Origin: Weeksellaceae bacterium
GTDB lineage: Bacteria > Bacteroidota > Bacteroidia > Flavobacteriales > Weeksellaceae
Assembly (NCBI GenBank): GCA_949788275.1
Contig: OX460916.1
Location: 1,054,001 to 1,118,000 of the forward strand
Length of the DNA: 64,000 nucleotides
Direction of reading: 5' to 3'
Part shown: positions 9,036-18,229 of the stretch, one piece after another
How the letters are laid out: each line of letters starts with the position of its first letter
How positions within the stretch are numbered: the first letter of the stretch is position 1
Notes under the pieces: generated by a model
The model's input: only the letters and a program-made list of their open reading frames with translations
Databases searched by the model: none
What the model was told of the DNA's origin: nothing
Position numbers and translations under genes: made by a program

Positions 9036-9067
9036 TTGTGAAAGTTATCTTAAGAAAGTTATATTTG
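9036..9067 (+). promoter_or_regulatory. secDF promoter
   Basis: TTG (9036-9038), 21-base spacer, TATATTTG (9060-9067). This is a good Bacteroidota consensus about 32 bases before the start codon. Confidence 0.65.
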
Positions 9068-9099
9068 CCCGTTAAAAATTATTTTTTAAAGAATCAATT

Positions 9100-11994
9100 A
9101 TGCGTGGAAGATGGCTCATTGCAACCTTTGCAATTATTTTGGGACTGTTATGTATTAGACAGTTAAGCTATACCTGGTACACTAATAAAGTGGAAACCGA
9201 AGCTGCACGATTAGCAACTAATCCGGCCGACGAACAACGAATATTAGACAGTTTAGCTCAAAAACCCTTAGATCTTGGTATTATTACTTATGACTATAAG
9301 TATGCGAAGAACAACGAAATCAACTTAGGGTTGGATTTAAAAGGAGGAATCAACGTAATCTTACAAGTTTCGGAAAGAGATTTGATCGAGAATATGGCGA
9401 ATCACACCTCAAATCCAATGTTGAGTACAGCCCTTGATGCAACAGATGTTGCTCAAAAAACAAATGGTAATGCACCATATGTTGAATTGTTTTTCACTGA
9501 ATTTGATAAAGTCAAAGGCGGAACAAAATATGCTTCAGCAGATTTATTTGGGAATAAATCAAACGCAGATAAGGTGCCTTATAACGCAACAGATGACCAA
9601 GTAAAAGAGGTTATTCGTCGCGATATTGAAGCCAAAGTCGCAACAGCTTATGATGTAATTAGTTCTCGTATCAACCAGTTTGGTGTCGTAGAGCCTGTTA
9701 TTCAACGCTTAGGTGATAAAGGTGACGGTCGAATCTTGGTCGAATTACCAGGGGTTTCTGATACAGACCGTGTAAAAAAATTACTACAGTCAACCGCTAA
9801 ATTAGAATTTTGGCAAGTTGTTCGTGGTGATATCACCATTGATTCTTACTTTAAAGGAATTAACACCGAAAAATACGGTGTAAAAAATAACAACCACGAG
9901 GTGATTAAAAACCTGGGTGAAGTTTTACAAACAGCCGGAAACGCAAGTTTTGTAGTAGATGTAAAAGATACGGCAGTTGTAAACCGCGTATTGGCCGACA
10001 AAGCTGTTATGGCGTCTCTACCTGCGAACATCCGTAACTATAAATATGTATGGGCGAACAAGCCGATGGATATGAAAGATCCAAAGGTCAACATTCTTGA
10101 ATTGTATGCATTAAAAGGTAAAAATGGAACCCAAGAGCCTTTATTAGCGGGTGACAAAGTAACCAAAGCATCAGGTGAACGCGATGGTTCTTCATTAGCC
10201 AATGAGCCTGTGGTTCAAATGACCATGAATCAAGAAGGTGCACAGGAATGGGCACGTATTACCGACGAGTTAAAGCCTTCTGGTACTCAACCAGGGCAAG
10301 CCGTTGCTATTGTTTTAGATAACATGGTGTATTCTGCACCAACCATTCAATCGCAAATTCCAAACGGAGTTTCTCGTATTACTGGAAACTTTAGTTTAGA
10401 AGAATCAAAAGATTTAGCGAACATTTTACAAGCTGGTTCTTTACCTGCTTCTTCTAAAATTGTTTCTGCAGAAGTTGTAGGGCCATCCTTAGGGAAAGAA
10501 GCTATTGATAGTTCTTTATTAGCCTTTGGTTGTGCCTTTGGATTGGTATTGGTTTGGATGATTTTCTACTATAGCCGTGCCGGTATCTATGCCAACGTTG
10601 CTTTAGTCGTTAACTTATTATTCTTATTAGGTTTCTTAGTCTCTTTAAAAGCGACTCTTTCATTACCAGGGATCGCGGGGATTATCCTTACGCTGGTTAC
10701 GGGAATGGATGCCAATATTATTATTTACGAACGGGTAAAAGAAGAATTAAGAAAAGGGAAGTCGCTGCGTCAAGCCGTCGATTTTGCCTATTCTTGGAAA
10801 GGAGCTCTATCGGCTATTTTCGATGCCAATACCACTTCATTCTTAACCGCCTTAATCTTATTTTTCTTTGGTAAAGGCCCTGTGGTTGGTTTCGCAACCA
10901 CGTTTATGATTGGTATTTTAACCTCTACCTTTACCGCTATTTTCTTAACGCGTTACTTCGTAGAAGGGCGTATAGCAAAAGGAAAAGATGTACAATTCTA
11001 TACTGGGTTCACAAAACACTGGTTACAAAATATTAAAGTCGATTTACTTAAAACACGGAAAGTGTCTTACGGTATTTCAATTGTATTAACCGTTGCTTCA
11101 TTGGCTTCAATTTTCACCCAAGGATTCGATTTAGGAATCGAATTTAAAGGTGGACGTACCTACACCGTTCGTTTCGACAAAGATGTTGATGCATCAGAAG
11201 TGGCCGAAAAATTAGGAAACGTCTTTGTATTAGACGGTGAGCACATGGTCCCACAGGTAAAAACTTACGGTGGAAATAACCAAGTGAAAATTACCACAGC
11301 CTACAAAGCCGATGCCGATGGTACCGATGTTGATGACGAAATTAAAGCCAAATTATTTACAGGCTTAAAAGAATACTTACCAGCGAATATTACGGTAAAA
11401 GATTTCTCAGAAGACAATGCTCAAATTGGGTTAATGTCATCATCAAAAGTGGGTCCTACCATTGCCGATGATACAACAAGAGCTTCGTATATCGCAGTTT
11501 CTTTAGCCTTAATTGCTATTTTCTTCTACTTAATTATTCAGTTTAAACGTTGGCAATTCTCTGTATCAACCATTATTGCTTTAGCGCATGATGTGATTAT
11601 AGTATTGGGTGTATTCTCTTTATTAAAAGGTGTTTTACCATTCAACATGGAAATTGACCAAGCTTTCGTTGCAGCGATCTTAACCGTAATTGGGTATTCA
11701 ATGAATGACTCGATTATTATCTTAGACCGTATTCGTGAAAACTTAACCGTAGAGAAAGGACACAAATTGTACGACATTATTAATATTTCTACTTCAGAAA
11801 CATTATCGCGTACCATTAATACCTCATTATCAACTTTCTTAATCGTTTTAATCATCTTTACCTTCGGTGGAGAGTCGATTAAAGGATTTATGTTTGCTAA
11901 ATTAATTGGTATTGTTGTGGGTACATTCTCTTCTATCTTTGTTGCTTCGCCGTTATTATACGACTTAAGCAAAAAAGGCGTTATGAATAAATAA
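9100..11994 (+). CDS. secDF: Protein translocase subunit SecDF (fused SecD-SecF)
   Basis: Proton-driven membrane partner of SecYEG that pulls exported proteins across the inner membrane. At 964 residues it is the fused form typical of Bacteroidota. The SecD half starts with one membrane helix and a periplasmic P1 domain containing LGLDLKGG (near residue 77), then a helix bundle from about 470 with TGMDANIIIYERVKEELRKG. The SecF half begins near 641, with GIEFKGG (near 678) and the matching SMNDSIIILDRIREN motif. It has its own promoter and a strong terminator. Confidence 0.97.
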   Translation: MRGRWLIATFAIILGLLCIRQLSYTWYTNKVETEAARLATNPADEQRILDSLAQKPLDLGIITYDYKYAKNNEINLGLDLKGGINVILQVSERDLIENMANHTSNPMLSTALDATDVAQKTNGNAPYVELFFTEFDKVKGGTKYASADLFGNKSNADKVPYNATDDQVKEVIRRDIEAKVATAYDVISSRINQFGVVEPVIQRLGDKGDGRILVELPGVSDTDRVKKLLQSTAKLEFWQVVRGDITIDSYFKGINTEKYGVKNNNHEVIKNLGEVLQTAGNASFVVDVKDTAVVNRVLADKAVMASLPANIRNYKYVWANKPMDMKDPKVNILELYALKGKNGTQEPLLAGDKVTKASGERDGSSLANEPVVQMTMNQEGAQEWARITDELKPSGTQPGQAVAIVLDNMVYSAPTIQSQIPNGVSRITGNFSLEESKDLANILQAGSLPASSKIVSAEVVGPSLGKEAIDSSLLAFGCAFGLVLVWMIFYYSRAGIYANVALVVNLLFLLGFLVSLKATLSLPGIAGIILTLVTGMDANIIIYERVKEELRKGKSLRQAVDFAYSWKGALSAIFDANTTSFLTALILFFFGKGPVVGFATTFMIGILTSTFTAIFLTRYFVEGRIAKGKDVQFYTGFTKHWLQNIKVDLLKTRKVSYGISIVLTVASLASIFTQGFDLGIEFKGGRTYTVRFDKDVDASEVAEKLGNVFVLDGEHMVPQVKTYGGNNQVKITTAYKADADGTDVDDEIKAKLFTGLKEYLPANITVKDFSEDNAQIGLMSSSKVGPTIADDTTRASYIAVSLALIAIFFYLIIQFKRWQFSVSTIIALAHDVIIVLGVFSLLKGVLPFNMEIDQAFVAAILTVIGYSMNDSIIILDRIRENLTVEKGHKLYDIINISTSETLSRTINTSLSTFLIVLIIFTFGGESIKGFMFAKLIGIVVGTFSSIFVASPLLYDLSKKGVMNK

Positions 11995-12014
11995 ACCCTT
12001 TATAAATAGTTAAC

Positions 12015-12047
12015 AAAAAAACCGTCAATAATTTTGACGGTTTTTTT
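12015..12047 (+). terminator. Intrinsic terminator after secDF
   Basis: Stem ACCGTCAA (12021-12028) / TTGACGGT (12034-12041) with a five-base loop and a run of seven Ts. The Ts overlap the start of the next promoter. Confidence 0.9.
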
Positions 12048-12078
12048 GATGGATTACTCCCAAGAATTGATAAATTTG
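12046..12078 (+). promoter_or_regulatory. Promoter of the tatA-like gene
   Basis: TTG at 12046-12048, a 22-base spacer, then TAAATTTG at 12071-12078. The expected start of transcription lies near 12084, which favours translation from the ATG at 12095 over the upstream in-frame GTG at 12083. Confidence 0.6.
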
Positions 12079-12094
12079 TGATGTGAATACAAGT

Positions 12095-12532
12095 ATGATA
12101 TATCCAGCATTTTTAAGCTTCCAAGAAATAACGATAATTCTTGTGATAGCAGTTGTTGTTTTTGGTCCCGATAAAATTCCAGAAATAGCAAGAGGTTTGG
12201 GGACTGCCGTTCGTAAATTGAAAGCAGCCACCGAAGACATTAAACACGAAATTTTAAACCCCATTGAAGAATCCGATGTGGTGAAAGATTTAAAAAATAC
12301 CATTAGCGATATCGATCCTTCGAAAGAAATAGAACGCAGTTTAGCCGATTTAGATCCTACGGCCGATTTAAAAAAGTCGCTTACCGAATTAGATCCCACC
12401 GCTGACCTCAAAAAATCATTCAGTGACATCGATCCAACCAAAGAAATCGAAGCCACCATTGAAGAAATGAAGTCGGCTACCGAAATCGAAACCGAAAAAA
12501 CCTTGGGCTCTGGTGGTTCTATAAGTCGATAA
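12095..12532 (+). CDS. TatA/TatB-like twin-arginine translocase protein with 13-residue repeats
   Basis: Single-span Tat component of 145 residues. It has an N-terminal membrane helix followed by the hinge and amphipathic helix FGPDKIPEIARGLGTAVRKLK, the hallmark of TatA/B/E. The tail is unusual: four consecutive 13-residue units of the pattern LxDLDPTADLKKS (about residues 70-121). Tat components form the pore for folded proteins. Whether it acts as TatA or TatB cannot be told here, and no tatC is in the window. The PAP2 gene follows after two bases, so the two are probably co-transcribed. Confidence 0.88.
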   Translation: MIYPAFLSFQEITIILVIAVVVFGPDKIPEIARGLGTAVRKLKAATEDIKHEILNPIEESDVVKDLKNTISDIDPSKEIERSLADLDPTADLKKSLTELDPTADLKKSFSDIDPTKEIEATIEEMKSATEIETEKTLGSGGSISR

Positions 12533-12534
12533 GC

Positions 12535-13131
12535 ATGAGTGAAATTATTCATTTTGACGAACAGGCATTTCTGTTTTTCAATAATTTAGGAAGTTCCTCT
12601 TGGGATAACCTCTGGGTTCTTATAACAGGAAAACTAACCTGGGTACCTTTGTATGCCCTGTTAGCCTATCTATTGTACCGCCAGTTGGGCATTAGACGTT
12701 TGGGGGTCGTTATTGTGTGCATTGTCCTCATGATTACCGTAACCGATCAGTTTACCAACCTTATGAAACATTCCTTCGAACGCTTCAGACCATGTCATAA
12801 TGCCGAATTAGCAGGCTTGTTTAGACCTGTAGACTGCGAGGGAAGAGGACGCTTTGGGTTTACATCGGCTCACGCCTCCAACAGTATGGCACTCGCCTTG
12901 TTTGTTGGCTATTTATTAAAACCGAGCTATAAATGGATCCGTCCACTCTTGGTCTTCTGGGCCATATTGGTTGGATACAGCAGAATCTACGTGGGTGTAC
13001 ATTACACGGGTGACGTTGTATGCGGTTTTATAATCGGAAGTATCATCGCCTTCTTATTCATTAAGGTCTATAAAAACCTTATCAAGAAGCTCGATGGAAT
13101 GGAAAGCACATACCATAAAAAAACATCGTAA
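12535..13131 (+). CDS. PAP2 superfamily membrane phosphatase
   Basis: 198-residue protein with about five membrane helices. The three phosphatase signatures are present in order: KHSFERFRP (motif 1), TSAHASNSMA (motif 2, with Ser-Ala-His where many have Ser-Gly-His) and SRIYVGVHYTGD (motif 3, catalytic His and Asp). Such enzymes act on lipid phosphates such as undecaprenyl pyrophosphate or phosphatidic acid at the outer face of the inner membrane; the true substrate is unknown. It is co-transcribed with the TatA-like gene. Confidence 0.9.
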   Translation: MSEIIHFDEQAFLFFNNLGSSSWDNLWVLITGKLTWVPLYALLAYLLYRQLGIRRLGVVIVCIVLMITVTDQFTNLMKHSFERFRPCHNAELAGLFRPVDCEGRGRFGFTSAHASNSMALALFVGYLLKPSYKWIRPLLVFWAILVGYSRIYVGVHYTGDVVCGFIIGSIIAFLFIKVYKNLIKKLDGMESTYHKKTS

Positions 13132-13160
13132 GGATCAATCATAATCCCATTGAACAATAC

Positions 13161-13207
13161 ATCCCCATAACCCTCTATTCATGAGTGGTTATGGGGATTT
13201 TTTTTAT
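13161..13207 (+). terminator. Intrinsic terminator after the PAP2 gene
   Basis: Perfect 10-bp stem CCCCATAACC (13163-13172) / GGTTATGGGG (13187-13196), followed by a long T-run. Confidence 0.88.
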
Positions 13208-13210
13208 AAT

Positions 13211-13330
13211 TTGGGCGCCCCCCTATCGGGTCAGGCTATCCGTTCCCAATCTTGGCAACTGGAAAATTCCGCTTCCAATCAACATCCTACTAGGTTGCCA
13301 AGGATTTCCACTTCTATCCTTGGCGCGATT
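13211..13330 (-). repeat. Dispersed intergenic element, copy 2
   Basis: Reverse-oriented member of the five-copy family. Read on the minus strand it begins GCGCCAAGGATAGAAGTGG and ends CCTGACCCGATAGG...GGGCGCCC, with internal arms TTGGCAAC and GTTGCCAA. It sits directly behind the PAP2 terminator. Confidence 0.75.
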
Positions 13331-13407
13331 AGATAATGGATGTGAGATATAAGCTATCTTCAGCTTATCTAAAATTTAATTACTAAAATCTAACCACTAA
13401 CGTCTAA

Positions 13408-13600
13408 TGACGGGCGAATTGCAATTCGCCCCTACATGTAACATCTAAATACTAATCACTAACATCTAATGACGGGCGAATTGCAATTCGCCCCTACATG
13501 TAACATCTAAATACTAATCACTAACGTCTAATGACGGGCGAATTGCAATTCGCCCCTACATGTAACATCTAATAACGTGCGAATTGCAATTTGCCTCTAC
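13408..13600. repeat. 62-bp tandem array of a GGGCGAATTGCAATTCGCCC palindrome
   Basis: Units start at 13408, 13470 and 13532 and are nearly identical. A shortened, degenerate fourth palindrome runs up to the stop codon of the AI-2E gene. Each unit has the palindrome plus the same ATGTAACATCTAAATACTAATCACTAAC-type linker. Because the linkers are identical, this is a tandem repeat and not a CRISPR. The 468-base gap 13132-13599 holds only the terminator, the dispersed element and this array. Confidence 0.85.
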
Positions 13601-14736
13601 TATTCCTTCACCCGTTTACGATGGATTAATCGGCGTTTTTTCTTTTTTCGAAAATACGCTTCGATGTCATGATCCAGGGGCTCCGATTTTTCTTCGCCCA
13701 ATAAATAACCCCATGGTTTAAGCTCGTCTACGTGATCGAATACAATCTTCACAAGGGCCAATATCGGAATAGACAATAACATCCCCATAATGCCCCAAGT
13801 CATCTCACCAATGACCAATCCAATGATAACCACCAATGAATTCACTTTCACTTTCGAACCAACGATTTTGGGCATAATAATATTTCCATCAATGGCATGA
13901 ATAATGAAAAATGCTAGAAACACAAAAGGAACATCGGAAGGCGAAGAGGTCGCAACCGTTAAAATACTCGATATAATGAGCGATATGGTAATACCAACGT
14001 AAGGAATAACGTTTAATAAGCCAGTAATAATGGCTAAAACAAACGCATATTTAATTCCAATAATTGTAAACGCCGCAAAGGTCAATCCGGTTACCAAGAT
14101 CATTTGAAAAAATAAACCAATAAGGTATTGTTTCACCATATGTTGAGTGGTTGTAATCACAGAACTCACATTGCGGTGATGATTTTTCTTAAAAACATAA
14201 AATACAAAACGAACCAAGTGTTGACGATACATTAGGATAAATACCACATACAAGAAGGTAAATAAAATAAGAACCGAATAGCGAGCGATACTAGCTACTA
14301 AATGCTCTATAACAACCGTACTCGCACTAATGGTTTTGGATAGATTAGAGTTGATATATTCAATTTGGTTATGGGTATTAATTCCAAAGGTTCTATGAAT
14401 CCATTCTTGGGTTTGGGTCACCAAATCCATAATCTGTTTTTGGAACATGGGCCACTCGTTCGATAAATCGACGAGCTGTAAGATAATAACATAAAATATC
14501 CCTACAATCACACTAGAAAAAAGCAACGTTGTTATAATGCTTGCAATGGCGCGAGGTAAACGAATATAATTTTCAAAAAAATTACATACAGGAACCAAGA
14601 GGATAGAGATTAAGAAACCAATTAGCAAGGGAATTAAAATGGTTTGCCCTATTAAGGCAAACCAACCCAATAAAAGGATAGATATTAAGCTACAAGCCAA
14701 TTTAATATAAAATGGCCATTTAGTGGATAGGATCAT
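13600..14736 (-). CDS. AI-2E family transporter (PerM/YdiK type)
   Basis: 378-residue membrane protein with the family layout: two N-terminal helices, a cytoplasmic/periplasmic loop region with an amphipathic segment, then five or so C-terminal helices. The conserved late block is GLLNVIPYVGITISLI. Family members export small molecules or ions; the AI-2 label is historical and should not be taken as function. A highly basic tail (RKKKKRRLIHRKR) follows the last helix. Its stop codon abuts the tandem palindrome array. Confidence 0.9.
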   Translation of the reverse strand: MILSTKWPFYIKLACSLISILLLGWFALIGQTILIPLLIGFLISILLVPVCNFFENYIRLPRAIASIITTLLFSSVIVGIFYVIILQLVDLSNEWPMFQKQIMDLVTQTQEWIHRTFGINTHNQIEYINSNLSKTISASTVVIEHLVASIARYSVLILFTFLYVVFILMYRQHLVRFVFYVFKKNHHRNVSSVITTTQHMVKQYLIGLFFQMILVTGLTFAAFTIIGIKYAFVLAIITGLLNVIPYVGITISLIISSILTVATSSPSDVPFVFLAFFIIHAIDGNIIMPKIVGSKVKVNSLVVIIGLVIGEMTWGIMGMLLSIPILALVKIVFDHVDELKPWGYLLGEEKSEPLDHDIEAYFRKKKKRRLIHRKRVKE

Positions 14737-14762
14737 GGCGGTATAATTTGATTAAATATACT

Positions 14763-14791
14763 AAAAAAGCACTCGTGTTACGGAGTGCTTT
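14763..14791 (-). terminator. Intrinsic terminator after the S46 peptidase gene
   Basis: Stem AAAGCACTC (14766-14774) / GAGTGCTTT (14783-14791). On the minus strand the second arm runs into Ts. Confidence 0.8.
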
Positions 14792-14816
14792 AAAGTATTT
14801 ATTAAAATTTTGTTAA

Positions 14817-16958
14817 TTAGTCAACAATTTTCATTTCGTCAATTAAACGTTGGGCATTGGCATACTTATCAACAACCCATAGAATATAACGAGCATCCAC
14901 CATAATATTGCGGCAAATTTCAGGATCGTAATTTAAGTCAGACATCGTTCCTTCCCACACACGGTCAAAGTTTAATCCAATTAATTCACCTTTCGCATTC
15001 AGGGCTGGCGAACCAGAATTCCCACCTGTTGTATGGTTTGTTGCAATAAAGTTCACCGGTAATTTACCGTTATCGGCATACTTACCATAATCTTTATTGT
15101 TGTATAAATCAACCATGTGTTTAGGTAGATCGAATTCGTAATCACCAGGAACATATTTTTCAATAATTCCTTCAATGTGCGTTACGGGCTCAAAGTATAC
15201 CGCATCACTTGGTTGGTAACCATCTACTTTACCATAGGTTACACGAAGTGTAGAGTTGGCGTCTGGGAATATTTTCTTGTCAGAGAAAACGTCCATTTGG
15301 GCTTTCATATAGCTACGCATCAATTTGCTAATCTTATCTTGATTCGCTAAATAATTTGGCGAAACTTTGGTTTGATTGGCTGCTAATACGCTATTAATTT
15401 GCTGAATTAATGCATCGTTTTTCAAGGCATTCACAAATGCAGCATCATCTTTGGCAATGGTTTGAATGTTTCCAATAAACGATTGGTTATTAACCAATTT
15501 AGAACCGTTGACAACCGAATTGTTTAATGCACTTTCAATAGCAGAAGCCGAAGTTGCAGGCAATAAGTTAGTAGGAACTACTTTAAAGTAATTAACCGCT
15601 AAGTCGTTTGAAATCTGACGATCCAAATCAGCGTTATAATCCTTGTGCATACCAGCTAATTGGTTAACAGCACGGGTTTTTATTTCGTTGTATTTTGGTT
15701 GACCAACATTGGCTAATACATTGTTTAATGTAAGGGCCATGCGGAAAGTTTCTGAATTAGAAAAGAAGGTTTCATTAAAAACAGTGTAGGCTAAATTATA
15801 CTGTTCGTTGTCTTTAACGACTTGATTAAGATCAGCGATAATGGTACCGTACTGCGCTTTAAGGTTTTTATCTTTTGCAATGCGATTATTGAATTCAGTT
15901 TCGTATTCCTGACGTTTTTCAACGGCCTTTGAACGGTTTAAACCAAGGTTTTCACCGATCCATTTTTTATGTGAATTCGAAATTCGTGACTGTTTAGAAG
16001 CATAAGCAATACGGGTTGCATTGTCTTCTCTCATTTTTTTATCGATATGCGATAAAGCAATGGTACGAACATGAATACGTGCAGGGTTAATGGTGTTTTT
16101 AATTTGTTCTATCGAAGAAGCCGGTAAGTACTCATCGGTAGAACCTGGGAAACCATAAACAAAGGTAAAATCGCCTTCTTTAATTCCTCCAATATTTACA
16201 GGTAAGAAGTGTTTAGGTGTATAGGGTACGTTATCTTTAGCGTATTCTGCTGGTTGGTTGTCTTTGTTAGCGTAGATACGGAACATCGCAAAATCTCCGG
16301 TATGACGAGGCCATACCCAGTTATCTGTATCACTACCAAATTTTCCGATAGACGATGGTGGTGCACCCACTAAACGAACATCTTTAAAAGTTTCTGTTGT
16401 AAATTGGTAGTATTTATTTCCTTTGTAGAAAGGCTTGATAAACACATCTTGGAAAGCGTTTACTTTCGTTTTAGCATTAACTCCTTCTATGTTTTTCTTA
16501 ATGATCGCGTTGCGTTGCTCTTCGGTCATTTTTTCTTTAACGCCTTTAAGAATGTCGTTGGTGACATCATTAATCGCTAAAATAAAAGTTGCCGTTAAAT
16601 CTTTGTTAGGCAATTCGTCTTTTAATTCTTTTGCCCAAAAACCATCTGTTAAATAGTCGTTTTCAAGGGAAGAGTGCGACTGAATTTGTCCATAACCACA
16701 GTGATGATTGGTTAGTAATAAACCTTGAGGAGAAATTACTTCAGAAGTACATCCACCACCAAAATGCGCTACCGCATTATTGATACTTTTATCACCTGTA
16801 CTGAAAATATCGTTCGATGAAATTTTTAATCCCATCTCTTTCATCTCCTTTTCATTTAACTCCGTCGGAATCCACATTCCTCCGCCTTGTTGTGCATAGC
16901 CCATATAGCCAGCCAATAAAGCCATCAGAAGGGTTCCTTTTACCATCAGTTTTTTCAT
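14817..16958 (-). CDS. S46 family dipeptidyl peptidase, DPP11-like (Asp/Glu-specific)
   Basis: Periplasmic serine peptidase of about 713 residues that removes dipeptides from oligopeptides. It has a signal peptide ending near GYMGYAQQ. Catalytic triad regions: His in LLTNHHCGYG, Asp in DNWVWPRHTGDF, and Ser in GGNSGSPALN. Eighteen residues after the serine, LNFDRVWE carries Arg where DPP11 has the S1 arginine that selects acidic P1 residues (DPP7 has Gly). I therefore infer Asp/Glu specificity. The start is the ATG MKKLMVKG; an in-frame TTG further upstream (16986-16988) lies inside the promoter. Such enzymes feed amino-acid catabolism in asaccharolytic Bacteroidota. Confidence 0.92.
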   Translation of the reverse strand: MKKLMVKGTLLMALLAGYMGYAQQGGGMWIPTELNEKEMKEMGLKISSNDIFSTGDKSINNAVAHFGGGCTSEVISPQGLLLTNHHCGYGQIQSHSSLENDYLTDGFWAKELKDELPNKDLTATFILAINDVTNDILKGVKEKMTEEQRNAIIKKNIEGVNAKTKVNAFQDVFIKPFYKGNKYYQFTTETFKDVRLVGAPPSSIGKFGSDTDNWVWPRHTGDFAMFRIYANKDNQPAEYAKDNVPYTPKHFLPVNIGGIKEGDFTFVYGFPGSTDEYLPASSIEQIKNTINPARIHVRTIALSHIDKKMREDNATRIAYASKQSRISNSHKKWIGENLGLNRSKAVEKRQEYETEFNNRIAKDKNLKAQYGTIIADLNQVVKDNEQYNLAYTVFNETFFSNSETFRMALTLNNVLANVGQPKYNEIKTRAVNQLAGMHKDYNADLDRQISNDLAVNYFKVVPTNLLPATSASAIESALNNSVVNGSKLVNNQSFIGNIQTIAKDDAAFVNALKNDALIQQINSVLAANQTKVSPNYLANQDKISKLMRSYMKAQMDVFSDKKIFPDANSTLRVTYGKVDGYQPSDAVYFEPVTHIEGIIEKYVPGDYEFDLPKHMVDLYNNKDYGKYADNGKLPVNFIATNHTTGGNSGSPALNAKGELIGLNFDRVWEGTMSDLNYDPEICRNIMVDARYILWVVDKYANAQRLIDEMKIVD

Positions 16959-16985
16959 CTTTTCATCTATTTTTTTGAAAGTCTT

Positions 16986-17017
16986 CAAATATAACGGTAT
17001 TCACTTCTATTTCCCAA
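16986..17017 (-). promoter_or_regulatory. Promoter of the S46 peptidase gene
   Basis: On the minus strand TTG (17017-17015), 21 bases, then TATATTTG (16993-16986), about 28 bases before the ATG. Confidence 0.65.
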
Positions 17018-17206
17018 TTTATCGTTAAAGATTCCCCACTTTTATTGTTATTTCTCATGCCTATGGCCAGTGTTTTCCATCGATAATCCACCGATAATCC
17101 TTGGTTGTAGCGACTATTTCCATGTTGCTTTTACGGTTTTTTAATCCAAAATTGAAGTAAAATATTATAATTATATTTACTGACCAATTGATCTATGCCC
17201 TTTATT

Positions 17207-18016
17207 ATGAAATTACTACCCCTTGTTTTTAGCTTTTTCATCTTTGTTTCTTGTTCTTATACAGAAGAGCTATCCATTGATGAAGATGGAAAAATCGATT
17301 TTCGTTATCAGCTCTACGTCGATGAAAAAGAAACCGATTTTAAGAGCGGAAAAAATGCTTTTCAAGCTCAACACTCTATCCCCACGAATGAATTGTCGAT
17401 CAATGAACTTTTGGACGTATCCGATGGTAGTTTTAATACATTATCCTGGAAAACAAAGCAGAATTTGCAATTGTATAATGAAAAGCGAGCAGAATTCTCC
17501 ACGATGGATTTTGCACGATTTCAGTTGGATTTTACCACGGATAATTTCGAATTTACCTACCATCACCGTGCAAATAATGTGGAAGAATTCAATGCGAATT
17601 CGAAAGAACTCGAAACGGTCTTAGAACAAATTAAAACGGATAACGAAAATGGAAGGAATCGATTATTCGAAAAGCAATTGACTAATTATACCAATTTTAG
17701 GCTAGAATACGATGGCAGAACCTTTGAACGAATAGCAACAAACCCCTTAACCATTAGTCAGGAGAATAGCCGAGAAAAAGAACTCGACATTCAAAATGAA
17801 GCAGAAGCGATCGGTATTCCAATCACCGAAAATCTTCTATCCAAAATATCGGCTATTGTCGCCGTAAAATTGAAATATACTTTTCCCAAGCCCATAAAAT
17901 TGACCACTTTAAGCGATGTCGAATTTTCAGATGACCGTAAATCAATGACGAAATCAATCACTTTTTACGATAAAATAATGGACTCAACCTATGAATCTTT
18001 TCAGGTGACTTTTTAG
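17207..18016 (+). CDS. Putative lipoprotein, paralogue of the next gene
   Basis: 269 residues from the second in-frame ATG. MKLLPLVFSFFIFVSC is a lipoprotein signal with the lipidated Cys at 16; starting there matches its paralogue exactly. I know no domain. The body is hydrophilic with predicted helix in the centre and a conserved end (FPKPIKLTTLSDVEFSDDRK). The gene at 18230 is a diverged tandem copy sharing the start, the 'DFARFQLDF/DFAHMKFNM' centre and the end. Probably an envelope protein; function unknown. Confidence 0.8.
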   Translation: MKLLPLVFSFFIFVSCSYTEELSIDEDGKIDFRYQLYVDEKETDFKSGKNAFQAQHSIPTNELSINELLDVSDGSFNTLSWKTKQNLQLYNEKRAEFSTMDFARFQLDFTTDNFEFTYHHRANNVEEFNANSKELETVLEQIKTDNENGRNRLFEKQLTNYTNFRLEYDGRTFERIATNPLTISQENSREKELDIQNEAEAIGIPITENLLSKISAIVAVKLKYTFPKPIKLTTLSDVEFSDDRKSMTKSITFYDKIMDSTYESFQVTF

Positions 18017-18041
18017 ATATTAGTATTTAGATGTTAGACTG

Positions 18042-18073
18042 TAGGGGCGAATTGCAATTCGCCCGTCATTAGA
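18042..18073. repeat. Isolated copy of the GGGCGAATTGCAATTCGCCC palindrome
   Basis: This is the reverse complement of the repeat core seen at 13408-13600, including the flanking CTAATGAC bases. It sits among TTAGATATTAG-type low-complexity DNA between the two paralogous lipoprotein genes. Confidence 0.8.
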
Positions 18074-18192
18074 TATTAGTGGTGAGTGGTTAGATGTGAG
18101 ATATTAGTCGTTAGATAGGCTAAATTTATCTTATATCTGACATCTAACATCTATCTTCTATCTTCTGATATCTCAGATCTAATAACAATGTT

Positions 18193-18200
18193 TATATTTG
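18193..18200 (+). promoter_or_regulatory. -7 promoter box of the second lipoprotein gene
   Basis: TATATTTG 30 bases before the ATG. No clear TTG is seen at the usual spacing, so only the -7 element is supported. Confidence 0.45.
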
Positions 18201-18229
18201 AAGCAAATTAATTAATCAATACAAATACA

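Noticed and set aside
11538-11972. 144-codon minus-strand frame inside secDF
   Set aside because: Antisense shadow of a well-conserved gene; no start signal or family match.
13408-13600. Regularly spaced palindromes looking like a small CRISPR array
   Set aside because: The sequences between palindromes are identical rather than unique spacers, and no cas gene is nearby. It is a simple tandem repeat.
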